The notes under the pieces are model-generated. The model was given only the letters and a program-made list of their open reading frames with translations, ran no database searches and was not told where the DNA came from. A DNA stretch of 64,000 nucleotides from Isoetes taiwanensis (lineage: Eukaryota > Streptophyta > Lycopodiopsida > Isoetales > Isoetaceae), in contig JAJEKV010000131.1 of the NCBI GenBank assembly GCA_021234155.1, positions 188,001 to 252,000 on the forward strand, in the 5' to 3' direction. Both the position numbers and the translations under genes were made by a program. Shown here in pieces: positions 34,250 to 45,227 of the stretch (position 1 is the stretch's first letter; every line of letters starts with the position of its first letter).

Positions 34250-34758
34250 TGAGAAAAATAATGGTCAAGAACCAAGAGTCTTCGATTGATTAATCATGAA
34301 CTACAATCAAAAATTTCCAAGCATAACAATGCTAACTACAACTCTAGTTATCATATAACAATATAATAACCTTTAAGGTAAATTCTCAATGGTATAGAGA
34401 ATTCGAATCAATTAACATGTCCCCGACAGCCCAAGCCTCATTCTCATATGAGCTCCTTCCGATCACACCATCCGCCCTTCTTCTCGATTACAACTTAAAT
34501 ATCTAGGGCCAGACCTTAGATCCGGCCGCCTAGCAGAATCGGTGCTTCAATTTCTTCGGCCGTTGCTTTGTTCAAACGATTCATTCCCTCCAATATGGCA
34601 CATAGCAGCTTCGATCCTTTCTTGCATTTAAAAATGGTGATATGCAATGGTTAATGATTTAAAACTACATTATCTTTAAACCATTACCTTATGTTATCGA
34701 CCTCACCTTAGATTAATTATGCTCCTTCATTCAACCTTTAGCATGAATAATTCCTACA
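34250..34758 (-). repeat. Copia LTR 1 (509 bp, outer 3' LTR)
   Basis: TGAGAAAAAT...ATTCCTACA, with TG/CA ends. On its right is the polypurine tract GAAAGGGGAA (minus strand, 34759-34768). Confidence 0.93.
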
Positions 34759-35031
34759 TTCCCCTTTCATGCTAAACCTGATTACTGTTATCAGTTGCTT
34801 CCTCATTGTGCAAGTTACCCAGCTTGTTCTGCACCGTGACTAACCCTTCAAAAAAATTTCTGAGTTAAGGAAGATACAATCCTTTAACTTCTTAAATTTA
34901 CCCCTTCAGCAAACAAAGGAAGATAAAATCCTTTCACATATTTTTACTGAGTTAAGGAAGATGGAATCCTTTAACTCCTTTCATTTTTCCAGCATTTTGC
35001 TGTTTGTACTAGGGAAGATAAAATCCCTTAG

Positions 35032-36891
35032 TTAGCTTTCTGATTTCCATTGCTGCTCTGCCAATATTCCCATACTTTGTTTGAACTTTGTAAACTTAGT
35101 TTCTGATAAACTTTTGGTTAAAATATCTGCTGTCTGCTCATTTGTGTTGATGTACTCCACTGTTATGACTCCCTTAGCAACCAAATCCCTGACAAAGTAA
35201 ATATGCAGTTCTATGTGTTTGGTTCTCTGACGTAAAACTGGATTCTTAGTAATAGCAATGCAACTCATGCTATCCGAATACAATATTGTTGGCTCTCTTT
35301 GATTAATCTTCAATTCTTCTAGCAAACGTCTTACCCATGCTATTTTCTTAGCAGCCAAAGAAGTGGAATTATATTACGCCTGTAGCATGGTAGACATTAC
35401 CACACATGATTGTTTTTACTTTTCCAAGCCACTGTAGCTCCACCTATCATCAAACAATATCCAGATGTTGATTTCCTAGTGTCAATGTCACTTCCCCAAT
35501 CTGCATCAGCATACCCTGTCAGAATTAGATTGCTATTATTAAAGGTTTGCCCATGTGTTTGAGTATACTTTAGATATCTGAGTACCCTTTTTGCTGCTGC
35601 CAAATGCTGATATCCTGGATTATTTGTAAACCTGCTTAAAAGGCTTACTTGTGAGGAATCTATATCTCCGTGCGGTACTATTGGATACAAACAAACAAAC
35701 ACCCAATTAATTCCCTATATGGAACTCTTTCCATTTGTTCCTCGTTTCTTGAGGGGTTTTGGGACTCAAATCTGATGACAGTTTAAGCCCTTGTACTATG
35801 GGTGTTTTTGATACCTTGCAGTCTCCCATGTTAAATCTTTTGAGCATGCCTTCTATATTCCCTTTTTGTGTAATGGGCAGCCTTTTACCATGGATATCCC
35901 TGCTTACTTCCATTCCTAGAAACCTTTTCAACTGCCCTAGGTTTGTCATTTGAAATTTACTCTTAAGAATTTGCTTGCAGTGCTCTAATATTTCTGAATC
36001 ACTTGGGACCATAATATTATCATCTACATACAATGCAATAATGCAAAATTGTTCTCCCTTGGTCAGAATGTAAATGTTTCCATCATTTAGAAATTTCTTA
36101 AACCCTTGTTCTTGCAGATAATTGTCAATACAATTGTACCACATTCTTGGAGACTGTTTTAATCCATAGACAGCTCGTTTAAGTTTCCATACCATGCCTT
36201 CTTGTTTCACTTCAAAACCACATGCTTGTTTCATGTAAACTTCATCCTCAAGCTCAGCATTGAGAAATGCGGTACTAACGCCCATGTGATGAACCTCCAA
36301 ATAGTTTGCATTTGCAAAAGCCAAAAGGATTCTTATACTTGTTAGTTTGACTATTGGAGAGAACGTCTCTTCATAATCCATTCCTTTCCTTTGTGTGAAT
36401 CCCTGTGCCACAAGCCTGGCCTTAACACCATTTTGACATGTTTTAAGTTTATAGATCCATTTGCTTCCAATAACATTCTTGTCTCTTGGTCTCTCAACAA
36501 TGTCATATGTATTTGTTCTTGCAAATGCTTGCATTTCTTCCATCATGGCCTGCCTCCATTCTTCTGAATATTCTGAGGTTATGGCTTCTTCATAGCTTAG
36601 AGGTATAGTGGGTTCAAGTAGTGCAAGAACATAATTTATGTCAACTACTTCTTTATTTAGTCTTCTGCTTTTGCCAAAATCTGTTCTCCCATATTCTGCT
36701 GAGTCAATATTCAGTTGCTCCTTGAGTTTTTCTACTTCTGATCTCCTTTTTCCTTTATCCTTTGTTAAGGTCTGATTTTCTTTATTGGTTTCCTCAACAC
36801 CAAGGTTTTTATCCCCTCTTTGCTGGATTTGTTCTTCCTGCTCAAATTCCCCTTGCAATGCTTGCTCTTCCTGTTGAGTTTCACTTTGCAT
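35032..36891 (-). CDS. Copia unit 1 reverse transcriptase and RNase H
   Basis: From 36891 to 35707 the segment carries KWIYKLKT, ARLVAQGFTQRKGMDYEETF, AFLNAELEDEVYM and the catalytic YVDDN. Compared with unit 2 a few codons (ELKF) are missing after KTCQNG. The RNase H part (GYADADWGSDIDTRKSTSGY, then IELHIYFVRDLV and ADILTKSLSE) is split into two further frames, 35397-35702 and 35032-35358. Breaks fall at 35700 and near 35375. Not functional as sequenced. Confidence 0.9.
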
Positions 36892-37098
36892 TGTCTGATC
36901 ATGTTCCTCATCCTCCTTTAGTTCATCATCTGATTCACATGTTTCTATGTTCTGCTGAAACTGTACCTTCTTTGACAGATTGTCTTTTTCCCCTTATGGC
37001 TCTTTGTTTTTTGAAATGATATTTTTGTCCTTGTAGATAGTTGTCTCATCGAATATTACATCCCTACTTATCAGAATTTGCCTTTTATTTGCATCAAA

Positions 37099-39333
37099 CT
37101 ACCTATATCCTTTGGACTGCTCATCATAGCCAGCAAGGTAACATTTTATTGACCTGTCATCAAGTTTCTTCCTCAATTCTTTTGGAACATGCACGTATGC
37201 AACACATCCATAGATTTTGAACATATCATAGTTAGGTTTGTGCCCATTCCACATCTCTTCTGGAGTCAATCCTTTAATGGAGGCTGAAGGAAGTTTATTC
37301 TGAATCATCACTGCAGTCTTGACTGCCTCATCCCACAAGTAATTTGGCATCCCTGATTGCTTTAGCATAGACCTAACAGCATCTAAAATTGTTCTATTCT
37401 TTCTCTCAGCAATTCCATTTTGTTGAGGTGTATATCTACATGTTAATTGCCTTCTTATCCCTTTATCTTTGCAGTATTTGTTGAATTCTCCTGACAAATA
37501 TTCAACACCCCTATCTGATCTGATGCATTTTATTTTTCTCCCTGTTTCTCGTTCAACCTCTCGCTCAAATAATTTGTATGCATCAAATGCTTGATCTTTG
37601 TGTTTGAGAATATAACATTTTGTTTTTCTTGAGTAATCATCAATGAAAGTAACAAAAAATCTTTTCCCTGTGAAACTAGTAATATTGATAGGCCCACATA
37701 GGTCTGTATGGATAAGGTCTAAAATCCCTCGTGCTCTTTTAGTGGATTTCTTGAAACTAAGTCTGGTATGTTTCCCTAGTATGCATCCTTCACAAATAAA
37801 GTTCTCATGCTTTTCCATTTCTGCATCAATCATACCTTTCTTAATCATGTAGTTTATATTATTGACATGAGTATGTCCTAGCCTCTCGTGCCATTTTCTT
37901 ATTGTTAACAAACCTGTAAAGTTTATTGATCCTTCTCTACTTGCTTTATCAAGTGCAAACAAATTTCCAACCCTTTTTGCAATGAATTTCAATTCATCCT
38001 TAAGAAAGATGTTACAATGCTGTTTTTCAGAACAGATCTTGTAGCCTAAGTCAACAAGTTGGCTAACAGAGATCAAATTCCTCACTATAGAGGGCACACA
38101 AAGCACATTTTTGAGTTCAACTGGCTGACCATTTAGATCATAAATTTCTAACAGTCCAGACTCCTCTACTTGCTGCAAGTTCCCATCTCCAAGCTGAATG
38201 TAACTGGAGGTACTTTTTGTTTTCTCTTTAAGATCCCTTCCATTTTTAACCACACATCTTTCAGCTCCCGAATCTAGCACAAATAGATCACACTTTCCTT
38301 TAATTTCACTGATATTTAAAGTCTGATGCAAATCAGGTTTTTGGATTACCTCAGTATTTTCGTCTACTTCCTCTATCTCTTCATTGTCAACCTCCTTAGC
38401 CAAGTTGATTCTGGCAACATTCCTGCCTCTTCCTCTTCCTCTATTGTTGAACCTTGCTTTGGACTCATCTCTGAACTCTCCTCTTCCCCTTCCTTTTGTA
38501 AAATTCCTTGGACTGGAACAGTTTGCAGCTTGGTGTCCTAAACCTTCACAATTGTAGCATTTGTTTTTCCTTGACAGTTTTGGACAGTTATGTTTAAGAT
38601 GTCCATAGTTATTGCAATGGTAGCAGGGGCCTATTTTCTTATCTTTAGCTTTCCCTTTCCCTGCATAAAGTATTTCAGAGTGCTCTTCATGTTCCTTGAT
38701 TATTAGTTTCTGTTCTAACTCAGTCCTAACCATCAATTCTGCCTTCTCCCTGTTTGTTGCAACATTTCTCACCAATGTGGATAATTGCTCATAACCTGAA
38801 AATGCCCTTGCAATGGTCATTATTTGGTGGTCATTTGTTATGGTTACCCCAGCTGCCTCCAGATCTGCTATGAGATTATCAAATCTCTGGAAAAATTCTG
38901 TCACATCATCCTTCTCGCTGTACTTTAAGGATCTGAGTTCTCTATCTAGAACGTCCAGCTGTGAAGATGTTTTTGTTTCATATGTTTTTATCAAGAATTT
39001 CCAAATGGCCCTAGGATTCATTCCCCTGACCTTCAACAGAATACTTGACCCTAGTTTCACTGTAATTATACTTTTGGCCTCTATTAATTTTGCAGATGTA
39101 CTAACCTCTTTGCTTGTCACTTCAGAGCTGGTGCTGTCACTTGATTTTTTCTTTGCTGTACTTTTGTTTGAGTCACTGGTTTCTTCATCCATATCTGCTT
39201 CCTCTCCAACATGCTTCCATAGTCCTTCTACTTCAAGTACCTCTTTAATTTTCTCTTTCCACACTTGGAAACCTCCTGTCCCTTTGAACACCTCAACTGC
39301 ACTCAATAGTGAAGCACCCAATCTAGTAGTCAT
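37099..39333 (-). CDS. Copia unit 1 Gag-protease-integrase
   Basis: The ATG at 39333 begins MTTRLGASLLSAVEVFKG. In order: Gag (UBN2-type); two zinc knuckles, CYHCNNYGHLKHNC and CYNCEGLGHQAANC; an aspartic protease with LDSGAERCVV; the pre-integrase region WHERLGHTHVNN with CEGC; and the integrase core with HTDLCGPI, IDDYSRK, SDRGVEYL and TPQQNGIAERKN. It is interrupted at 37096-37098 by TAG, where unit 2 has a leucine codon; the frame continues beyond. A second nonsense change follows near 36994 (TAA where unit 2 has lysine). Confidence 0.93.
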   Translation of the reverse strand: MTTRLGASLLSAVEVFKGTGGFQVWKEKIKEVLEVEGLWKHVGEEADMDEETSDSNKSTAKKKSSDSTSSEVTSKEVSTSAKLIEAKSIITVKLGSSILLKVRGMNPRAIWKFLIKTYETKTSSQLDVLDRELRSLKYSEKDDVTEFFQRFDNLIADLEAAGVTITNDHQIMTIARAFSGYEQLSTLVRNVATNREKAELMVRTELEQKLIIKEHEEHSEILYAGKGKAKDKKIGPCYHCNNYGHLKHNCPKLSRKNKCYNCEGLGHQAANCSSPRNFTKGRGRGEFRDESKARFNNRGRGRGRNVARINLAKEVDNEEIEEVDENTEVIQKPDLHQTLNISEIKGKCDLFVLDSGAERCVVKNGRDLKEKTKSTSSYIQLGDGNLQQVEESGLLEIYDLNGQPVELKNVLCVPSIVRNLISVSQLVDLGYKICSEKQHCNIFLKDELKFIAKRVGNLFALDKASREGSINFTGLLTIRKWHERLGHTHVNNINYMIKKGMIDAEMEKHENFICEGCILGKHTRLSFKKSTKRARGILDLIHTDLCGPINITSFTGKRFFVTFIDDYSRKTKCYILKHKDQAFDAYKLFEREVERETGRKIKCIRSDRGVEYLSGEFNKYCKDKGIRRQLTCRYTPQQNGIAERKNRTILDAVRSMLKQSGMPNYLWDEAVKTAVMIQNKLPSASIKGLTPEEMWNGHKPNYDMFKIYGCVAYVHVPKELRKKLDDRSIKCYLAGYDEQSKGYR

Positions 39334-39346
39334 GATTAACAAGTTT

Positions 39347-39358
39347 GCTCTGATACCA
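39347..39358 (-). promoter_or_regulatory. Primer-binding site of copia unit 1
   Basis: TGGTATCAGAGC on the minus strand, two bases inside the 5' LTR. It is complementary to the 3' end of initiator methionine tRNA, the usual copia primer. Confidence 0.93.
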
Positions 39359-39360
39359 GA

Positions 39361-39869
39361 TGAGAAAAATAATGGTCAAGAAGCAAGAGTCTTCGATTGA
39401 TTAATCATGAACTACAATCAAAAATTTCCAAGCATAACAATGCTAACTACAACTCTAGTTATCATATAACAATATAATAACCTTTAAGGTAAATTCTCAA
39501 TGGTATAGAGAATTCGAATCAATTAACATGTCCCCGACAGCCCAAGCCTCATTCTCATATGAGCTCCTTCCGATCACACCATCCGCCCTTCTTCTCGATT
39601 ACAACTTAAATATCTAGGGCCAGACCTTAGATCCGGCCGCCTAGCAGAATCGGTGCTTCGACTTCTTCGGCCGTTGCTTTGTTCAAACGATTCATTCCCT
39701 CCAATATGGCACTTAGCAGCTTCGATCCTTTCTTGCATTTAAAAATGGTGATATGCAATGGTTAATGATTTAAAACTACATTATCTTTAAACCATTACCT
39801 TATGTTATCGACCTCACCTTAGATTAATTATGCTCCTTCATTCAACCTTTAGCATGAATAATTCCTACA
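39361..39869 (-). repeat. Copia LTR 2 (509 bp, shared)
   Basis: 5' LTR of unit 1 and 3' LTR of unit 2. Nearly identical to LTR 1. Confidence 0.93.
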
Positions 39870-40144
39870 TTCCCCTTTCATGCTAAACCCGATTCTTTGT
39901 TATCGGTTTGCTTCCTCATTGTGCAAGTTACCCAGCTTGTTCTGCACCGTGACTAACCCTTCAAAAAAATTTCTGAGTTAAGGAAGATACAATCCTTTAA
40001 GTTCTTAAATTTACCCCTTCAGCAAACAAAGGAAGATAAAATCCTTTCACATATTTTTACTGAGTTAAGGAAGATGGAATCCTTTAACTCCTTTCATTTT
40101 TCCAGCATTTTGCTGTTTGTACTAGGGAAGATAAAATCCCTTAG

Positions 40145-40565
40145 TTAGCTTTCTGATTTCCATTGCTGCTCTATCAATATTCCCATACTTTGTTTGAACT
40201 TTGTAAACTTAGTTTCTGATAAACTTTTGGTTAAAATATCTGCTGTCTGCTCATTTGTGTTGATGTACTCCACTGTTATGACTCCCTTAGCAACCAAATC
40301 CCTGACAAAGTGAATATATGCGATTCTATGTGTTTGGTTCTCGGCGTAAAACTGGATTCTTAGTAATAGCAATGCAACTCATGCTATCCGAATACAATAT
40401 TGTTGGCTCTCTTTGATTAATCTTCAATTCTTCTAGCAAAAGTCTTACCCATGCTATTTTCTTAGCAGCCAAAGAAGTGGAATTATATTCTGCTTCTGCT
40501 GTAGACATTGCCACACATGATTGTTTTTTACTTTTCCAAGCCACTGTAGCTCCACCTATCATCAA
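40145..40565 (-). pseudogene. Copia unit 2 RNase H, broken
   Basis: Two frames: 40326-40565 (IGGATVAWKSKKQSCVAMSTAEAEYNSTS) and 40145-40372 (VRDLVAKGVITVEYINTNEQ, ADILTKSLSE). The shift is near 40325. Confidence 0.88.
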
Positions 40566-40729
40566 ACAATATCCAGATGTTGATTTCCTAGTGTCAATGT
40601 CACTTCCCCAATCTGCATCAGCATACTGTCAGAATTAGATTGCTATTATTAAAGGTTAGCCCATGTGTTTGAGTATACTTTAGATATCTGAGTACCCTTT
40701 TTGTTGCTGCCCAATGCTGATATCCTGGA

Positions 40730-43069
40730 TTATTTGTAAACCTGCTTAAAAGGCTTTACATCGGGCGATATATGCAGTGCGGTACTATTGGATACAAACA
40801 GCAAACACCCAATTAATTCCCTATATGGAACTCTTTCCATTTGTTCCTGTTCTGCAGAGGTTTTGGGACTCAAATCTGATGACAGTTTAAGCCCTTGTAC
40901 TATGGGTGTTTTTGACACCTTGCAGTCTCCCATGTTAAATCTTTTGAGCATGCCTTCTATATTCCCTTTTTGTGTAATGGTCAGCCTTTTACCATGGATA
41001 TCCCTGCTTACTTCCATTCCTAGAAACCTTTTCAACTGCCCTAGGTTTGTCATTTGAAAATTACTCTTAAGAATTTGCTTGCAGTGCTCTAATATTTCTG
41101 AATCACTTGGGACCATAATATTATCATCTACATACAATGCAATAATGCAAAATTGTTCTCCCTTGGTCAGAATGTAAATGTTTCCATCATTTAGAAATTT
41201 CTTAAACCCTTGTTCTTGCAGATAATTGTCAATACAATTGTACCACATTCTTGGAGACTGTTTTAATCCATAGACGCTTCGTTTAAGTTTCCATACCATG
41301 CCTTCTTGTTTCACTTCAAAACCACATGCTTGTTTCATGTAAACTTCATCCTCAAGCTCAGCATTAAGAAATGCGGTACTAACGTCCATGTGATGAACCT
41401 CCAAATAGTTTGCATTTGCAAAAGCCAAAAGGATTCTTATACTTGTTAGTTTGACTATTGGAGAGAACGTCTCTTCATAATCCATTCCTTTCCTTTGTGT
41501 GAATCCCTGTGCCACAAGCCTGGCCTTAAACTTTAGTTCACCATTTTGACCTGTTTTAAGTTTATAGATCCATTTGCTTCCAATAACATTCTTGTCTCTT
41601 GGTCTCTCAACAATGTCATATGTATTTGTTCTTGCAAATGCTTGCATTTCTTCCATCATGGCCTGCCTCCATTCTTCTGAATATTCTGAGGTTATGGCTT
41701 CTTCATAGCTTAGAGGTATAGTGGGTTCAAGTAGTGCAAGAACATAATTTATGTCAACTACTTCTTTATTTAGTCTTCTGCTTTTGCCAAAATCTGTTCT
41801 CCCATATTCTGCTGAGTCCATATTCAATTGCTCCTTGAGTTTTTCTACTTCTGATCTCCTTTTTCCTTTATCCTTTGTTAAGGTCTGATTTTCTTTATTG
41901 GTTTCCTCAACACCAAGGTTTTTATCCCCTCTTTGCTGGATTTGTTCTTCCTGCTCAAATTCCCCTTGCAATGCTTGCTCTTCCTGCTGAGTTTCACTTT
42001 GCATTGTCTGATCCCGTTCCTCATCCTCCTTTAGTTCATCATCTGATTCACATGTTTCTATGTTCTGCTGAAACTGTACCTTCTTTGACAGATTGTCTTT
42101 TTCCCCTTTTGGCTCTTTGTTTTTTGAAATGATATTTTTGTCCCTGTAGATAGTTGTCTCATCGAATATTACATTCCTACTTATCATAATTTGCCTTTTA
42201 TTTGCATCAAACAACCTATATCCTTTGGACTGCTCATCATAGCCAGCAAGGTAACATTTTATTGACCTGTCATCAAGTTTCTTCCTCAATTCTTTTGGAA
42301 CATGCACGTATGCAACACATCCATAGATTTTGAACATATCATAGTTAGGTTTGTGCCAGGCTGAAGGAAGTTTATTCTGAATCATCACTGCAGTCTTGAC
42401 TGCCTCATCCCACAAGTAATTTGGCATCCCTGATTGCTTTAGCATAGACCTAACAGCATCTAAAATTGTTCTATTCTTTCTCTCAGCAATTCCATTTTGT
42501 TGAGGTGTATATCTACATGTTAATTGCCTTCTTATCCCTTTATCTTTGCAGTATTTGTTGAATTCTCCTGACAAATATTCAACACCCCTATCTGATCTGA
42601 TGCATTTTATTTTTCTCCCTGTTTCTCGTTCAACCTCTCGCTCAAATAATTTGTATGCATCAAATGCTTGATCTTTGTGTTTGAGAATATAACATTTTGT
42701 TTTTCTTGAGTAATCATCAATGAAAGTAACAAAAAATCTTTTCCCTGTGAAACTAGTAATATTGATAGGCCCACATAGGTCTGTATGGATAAGGTCTAAA
42801 ATCCCTCGTGCTCTTTTAGTGGATTTCTTGAAACTAAGTCTGGTATGTTTCCCTAGTATGCATCCTTCACAAATAAAGTTCTCATGCTTTTCCATTTCTG
42901 CATCAATCATACCTTTCTTAATCATGTAGTTTATATTATTGACATGAGTATGTCCTAGCCTCTCGTGCCATTTTCTTATTGTTAACAAACCTGTAAAGTT
43001 TATTGATCCTTCTCTACTTGCTTTATCAAGTGCAAACAAATTTCCAACCCTTTTTGCAATGAATTTCAA
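40730..43069 (-). CDS. Copia unit 2 integrase and reverse transcriptase
   Basis: A 779-codon open frame with the pre-integrase region, integrase core (HTDLCGPI, SDRGVEYL, NGIAERKN) and reverse transcriptase (QGFTQRKGMDYEETF, DVSTAFLNAE, YVDDN). An in-frame deletion of about 12 codons joins KLPSA directly to HKPNYDMF, where unit 1 has KGLTPEEMWNG. This removes part of the integrase C-terminal region. The end near 40770 runs into a different frame. Confidence 0.92.
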   Translation of the reverse strand: MKFIAKRVGNLFALDKASREGSINFTGLLTIRKWHERLGHTHVNNINYMIKKGMIDAEMEKHENFICEGCILGKHTRLSFKKSTKRARGILDLIHTDLCGPINITSFTGKRFFVTFIDDYSRKTKCYILKHKDQAFDAYKLFEREVERETGRKIKCIRSDRGVEYLSGEFNKYCKDKGIRRQLTCRYTPQQNGIAERKNRTILDAVRSMLKQSGMPNYLWDEAVKTAVMIQNKLPSAWHKPNYDMFKIYGCVAYVHVPKELRKKLDDRSIKCYLAGYDEQSKGYRLFDANKRQIMISRNVIFDETTIYRDKNIISKNKEPKGEKDNLSKKVQFQQNIETCESDDELKEDEERDQTMQSETQQEEQALQGEFEQEEQIQQRGDKNLGVEETNKENQTLTKDKGKRRSEVEKLKEQLNMDSAEYGRTDFGKSRRLNKEVVDINYVLALLEPTIPLSYEEAITSEYSEEWRQAMMEEMQAFARTNTYDIVERPRDKNVIGSKWIYKLKTGQNGELKFKARLVAQGFTQRKGMDYEETFSPIVKLTSIRILLAFANANYLEVHHMDVSTAFLNAELEDEVYMKQACGFEVKQEGMVWKLKRSVYGLKQSPRMWYNCIDNYLQEQGFKKFLNDGNIYILTKGEQFCIIALYVDDNIMVPSDSEILEHCKQILKSNFQMTNLGQLKRFLGMEVSRDIHGKRLTITQKGNIEGMLKRFNMGDCKVSKTPIVQGLKLSSDLSPKTSAEQEQMERVPYRELIGCLLFVSNSTALHISPDVKPFKQVYK

Positions 43070-43137
43070 TTCATCCTTAAGAAAGATGTTACAATCTTTG
43101 TTTTTTGCGGATCTTGTAGCCTAAGTCAACAAGTTGG

Positions 43138-44416
43138 CTAACAGAGATCAAATTCCTCACTATAGAGGGCACACAAAGCACATTTTTTGAGTTCAACCGG
43201 GTGACCATTTAGATCATAAATTTCTACAAATCCAGACTCCTCTACTTGCTGCAAGTTCCCATCTCCAAGCTGAATGTAACTGGAGGTACTTTTTGTTTTC
43301 TCTTTAAGATCCCTTCCATTTTTAACCACACATCTTTCAGCTCCCGAATCTAGCACAAATAGATCACACTTTCCTTTAGTTTCACTGATATTTAAAGTCC
43401 GATGCAAATCGGGTTTTGGATTACCTCAATATTTTCGTCTACTTCCTCTATCTCTTCATTGTCAACCTCCTTAGCCAAGTTGATTCTGGCAACATTCCTG
43501 CCTCTTCCTCTTCCTCTATTGTTGAACCTTGCTTTGGACTCATCTCTGAACTCTCCTCTTCCCCTTCCTTTTGTAAAATTCCTTGACCTGAACAGGAGCA
43601 GGTTTGCGGCTTGGTGTCCTAAACCTTCACAATTGTAGCATTTGTTTTTCCTTGACAGTTTTGGACAGTTATGTTTAAGATGTCCATAGTTATTGCAATG
43701 GTAGCAGGGGTCTATTTTCTTATCTTTAGCTTTCCCTTTCCCTGCATAAAGTATTTCAGAGTGCTCTTCATGTTCCTTGATTATTAGTTTCTGTTCTAAC
43801 TCAGTCCTAACCATCAATTCTGCCTTCTCCCTGTTTGTTGCAACATTTCTCACCAATGTGGATAATTGCTCATAACCTGAAAATGCCCTTGCAATGGTCA
43901 TTATTTGGTGGTCATTTGTTATGGTTACCCCAGCTGCCTCCAGATCTGCTATGAGATTATCAAATCTCTAGAAAAATTCTGTCACATCATCCTTCTCGCT
44001 GTACTTTAAGGATCTGAGTTCTCTATCTAGAACGTCCAGCTGTGAAGATGTTTTTGTTTCATATGTTTTTATCAAGAATTTCCAAATGGCCCTAGGATTC
44101 ATTCCCCTGACCTTCAACAGAATACTTGACCCTAGTTTCAATTAATTATTATACTTTTGGCCTCTATTAATTTTGCAGATGTACTAACCTCTTTGCTTGT
44201 CACTTCAGAGCTGGTGCTGTCACTTGATTTTTTCTTTGCTGTACTTTTGTTTGAGTCACTGGTTTCTTCATCCATATCTGCTTCCTCTCCAACATGCTTC
44301 CATAGTCCTTCTACTTCAAGTACCTCTTTAATTTTCTCTTTCCACACTTGGAAACCTCCTGTCCCTTTGAACACCTCAACTGCACTCAATAGTGAAGCAC
44401 CCAATCTAGTAGTCAT
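43138..44416 (-). pseudogene. Copia unit 2 Gag-protease, broken
   Basis: Same protein as unit 1 but in three pieces: 44138-44416, 43392-43901, 43138-43407. Differences from unit 1 include a TAG at about 43969 where unit 1 has CAG, an altered stretch near 44140 where unit 1 has a CTG, and a shift next to the second zinc knuckle (near 43600). Confidence 0.88.
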
Positions 44417-44429
44417 GATTAACAAGTTT

Positions 44430-44441
44430 GCTCTGATACCA
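44430..44441 (-). promoter_or_regulatory. Primer-binding site of copia unit 2
   Basis: Same TGGTATCAGAGC, two bases inside LTR 3. Confidence 0.93.
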
Positions 44442-44443
44442 GA

Positions 44444-44946
44444 TGAGAAAAATAATGGTCAAGAAGCAAGAGTCTTCGATTGATTAATCATGAACTACAA
44501 TCAAAAATTTCCAAGCATAACAATGCTAACTACAACTCTAGTTATCATATAACAATATAATAACCTTTAAGGTAAATTCTCAATGGTATAGAGAATTCGA
44601 ATCAATTAACATGTCCCAAACATTGAGCCTCATTCTCATATGAGCTCCTTCCATCACACCATCCGCCCTTCTTCTCGATTACAACTTAAATATCTAGGGC
44701 CGGACCTTAGATCCGGCCGCCCTAGCGAATCGATTGCCCGACTTCTTGGCCGTTGCTTTGTTCAAATGATTCATTCCCTCCAATATGGCACTTAGCGACC
44801 GATCCTTTCTTGCATTTAAAAATGGTGATATGCAATGGTTAATGATTTAAAACTACATTATCTTTAAACCATTACCTTATGTTATCGACCTCACCTTAGA
44901 TTAATTATGCTCCTTCATTCAACCTTTAGCATGAATAATTCCTACA
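44444..44946 (-). repeat. Copia LTR 3 (503 bp, shared, altered)
   Basis: 5' LTR of unit 2 and 3' LTR of unit 3. It differs from LTRs 1 and 2 mostly where those have CAG or CTG. Confidence 0.9.
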
Positions 44947-45227
44947 TTCCCTTTTCATGCTAAACCCGATTCTTCAAGTATCGGTTTGCTTCCTCATTGT
45001 GCAAGTTACCCGACATTGTTCTCGCTTGCGTGACTAACCCTTCAAAAATTTTCGAGTTAAGGAAGATACAATCCTTTAACTTCTTAAATTTACCCCTTCA
45101 AGAAACAAAGGAAGATAAAATCCTTTCACATATTTTTACCGAAAGTTAAGGAAGATGGAATCCTTTAACTCCTTTCATTTTTCCAAAGATTTTGCTTTGT
45201 TTGTACTAGGGAAGATAAAATCCTTAG

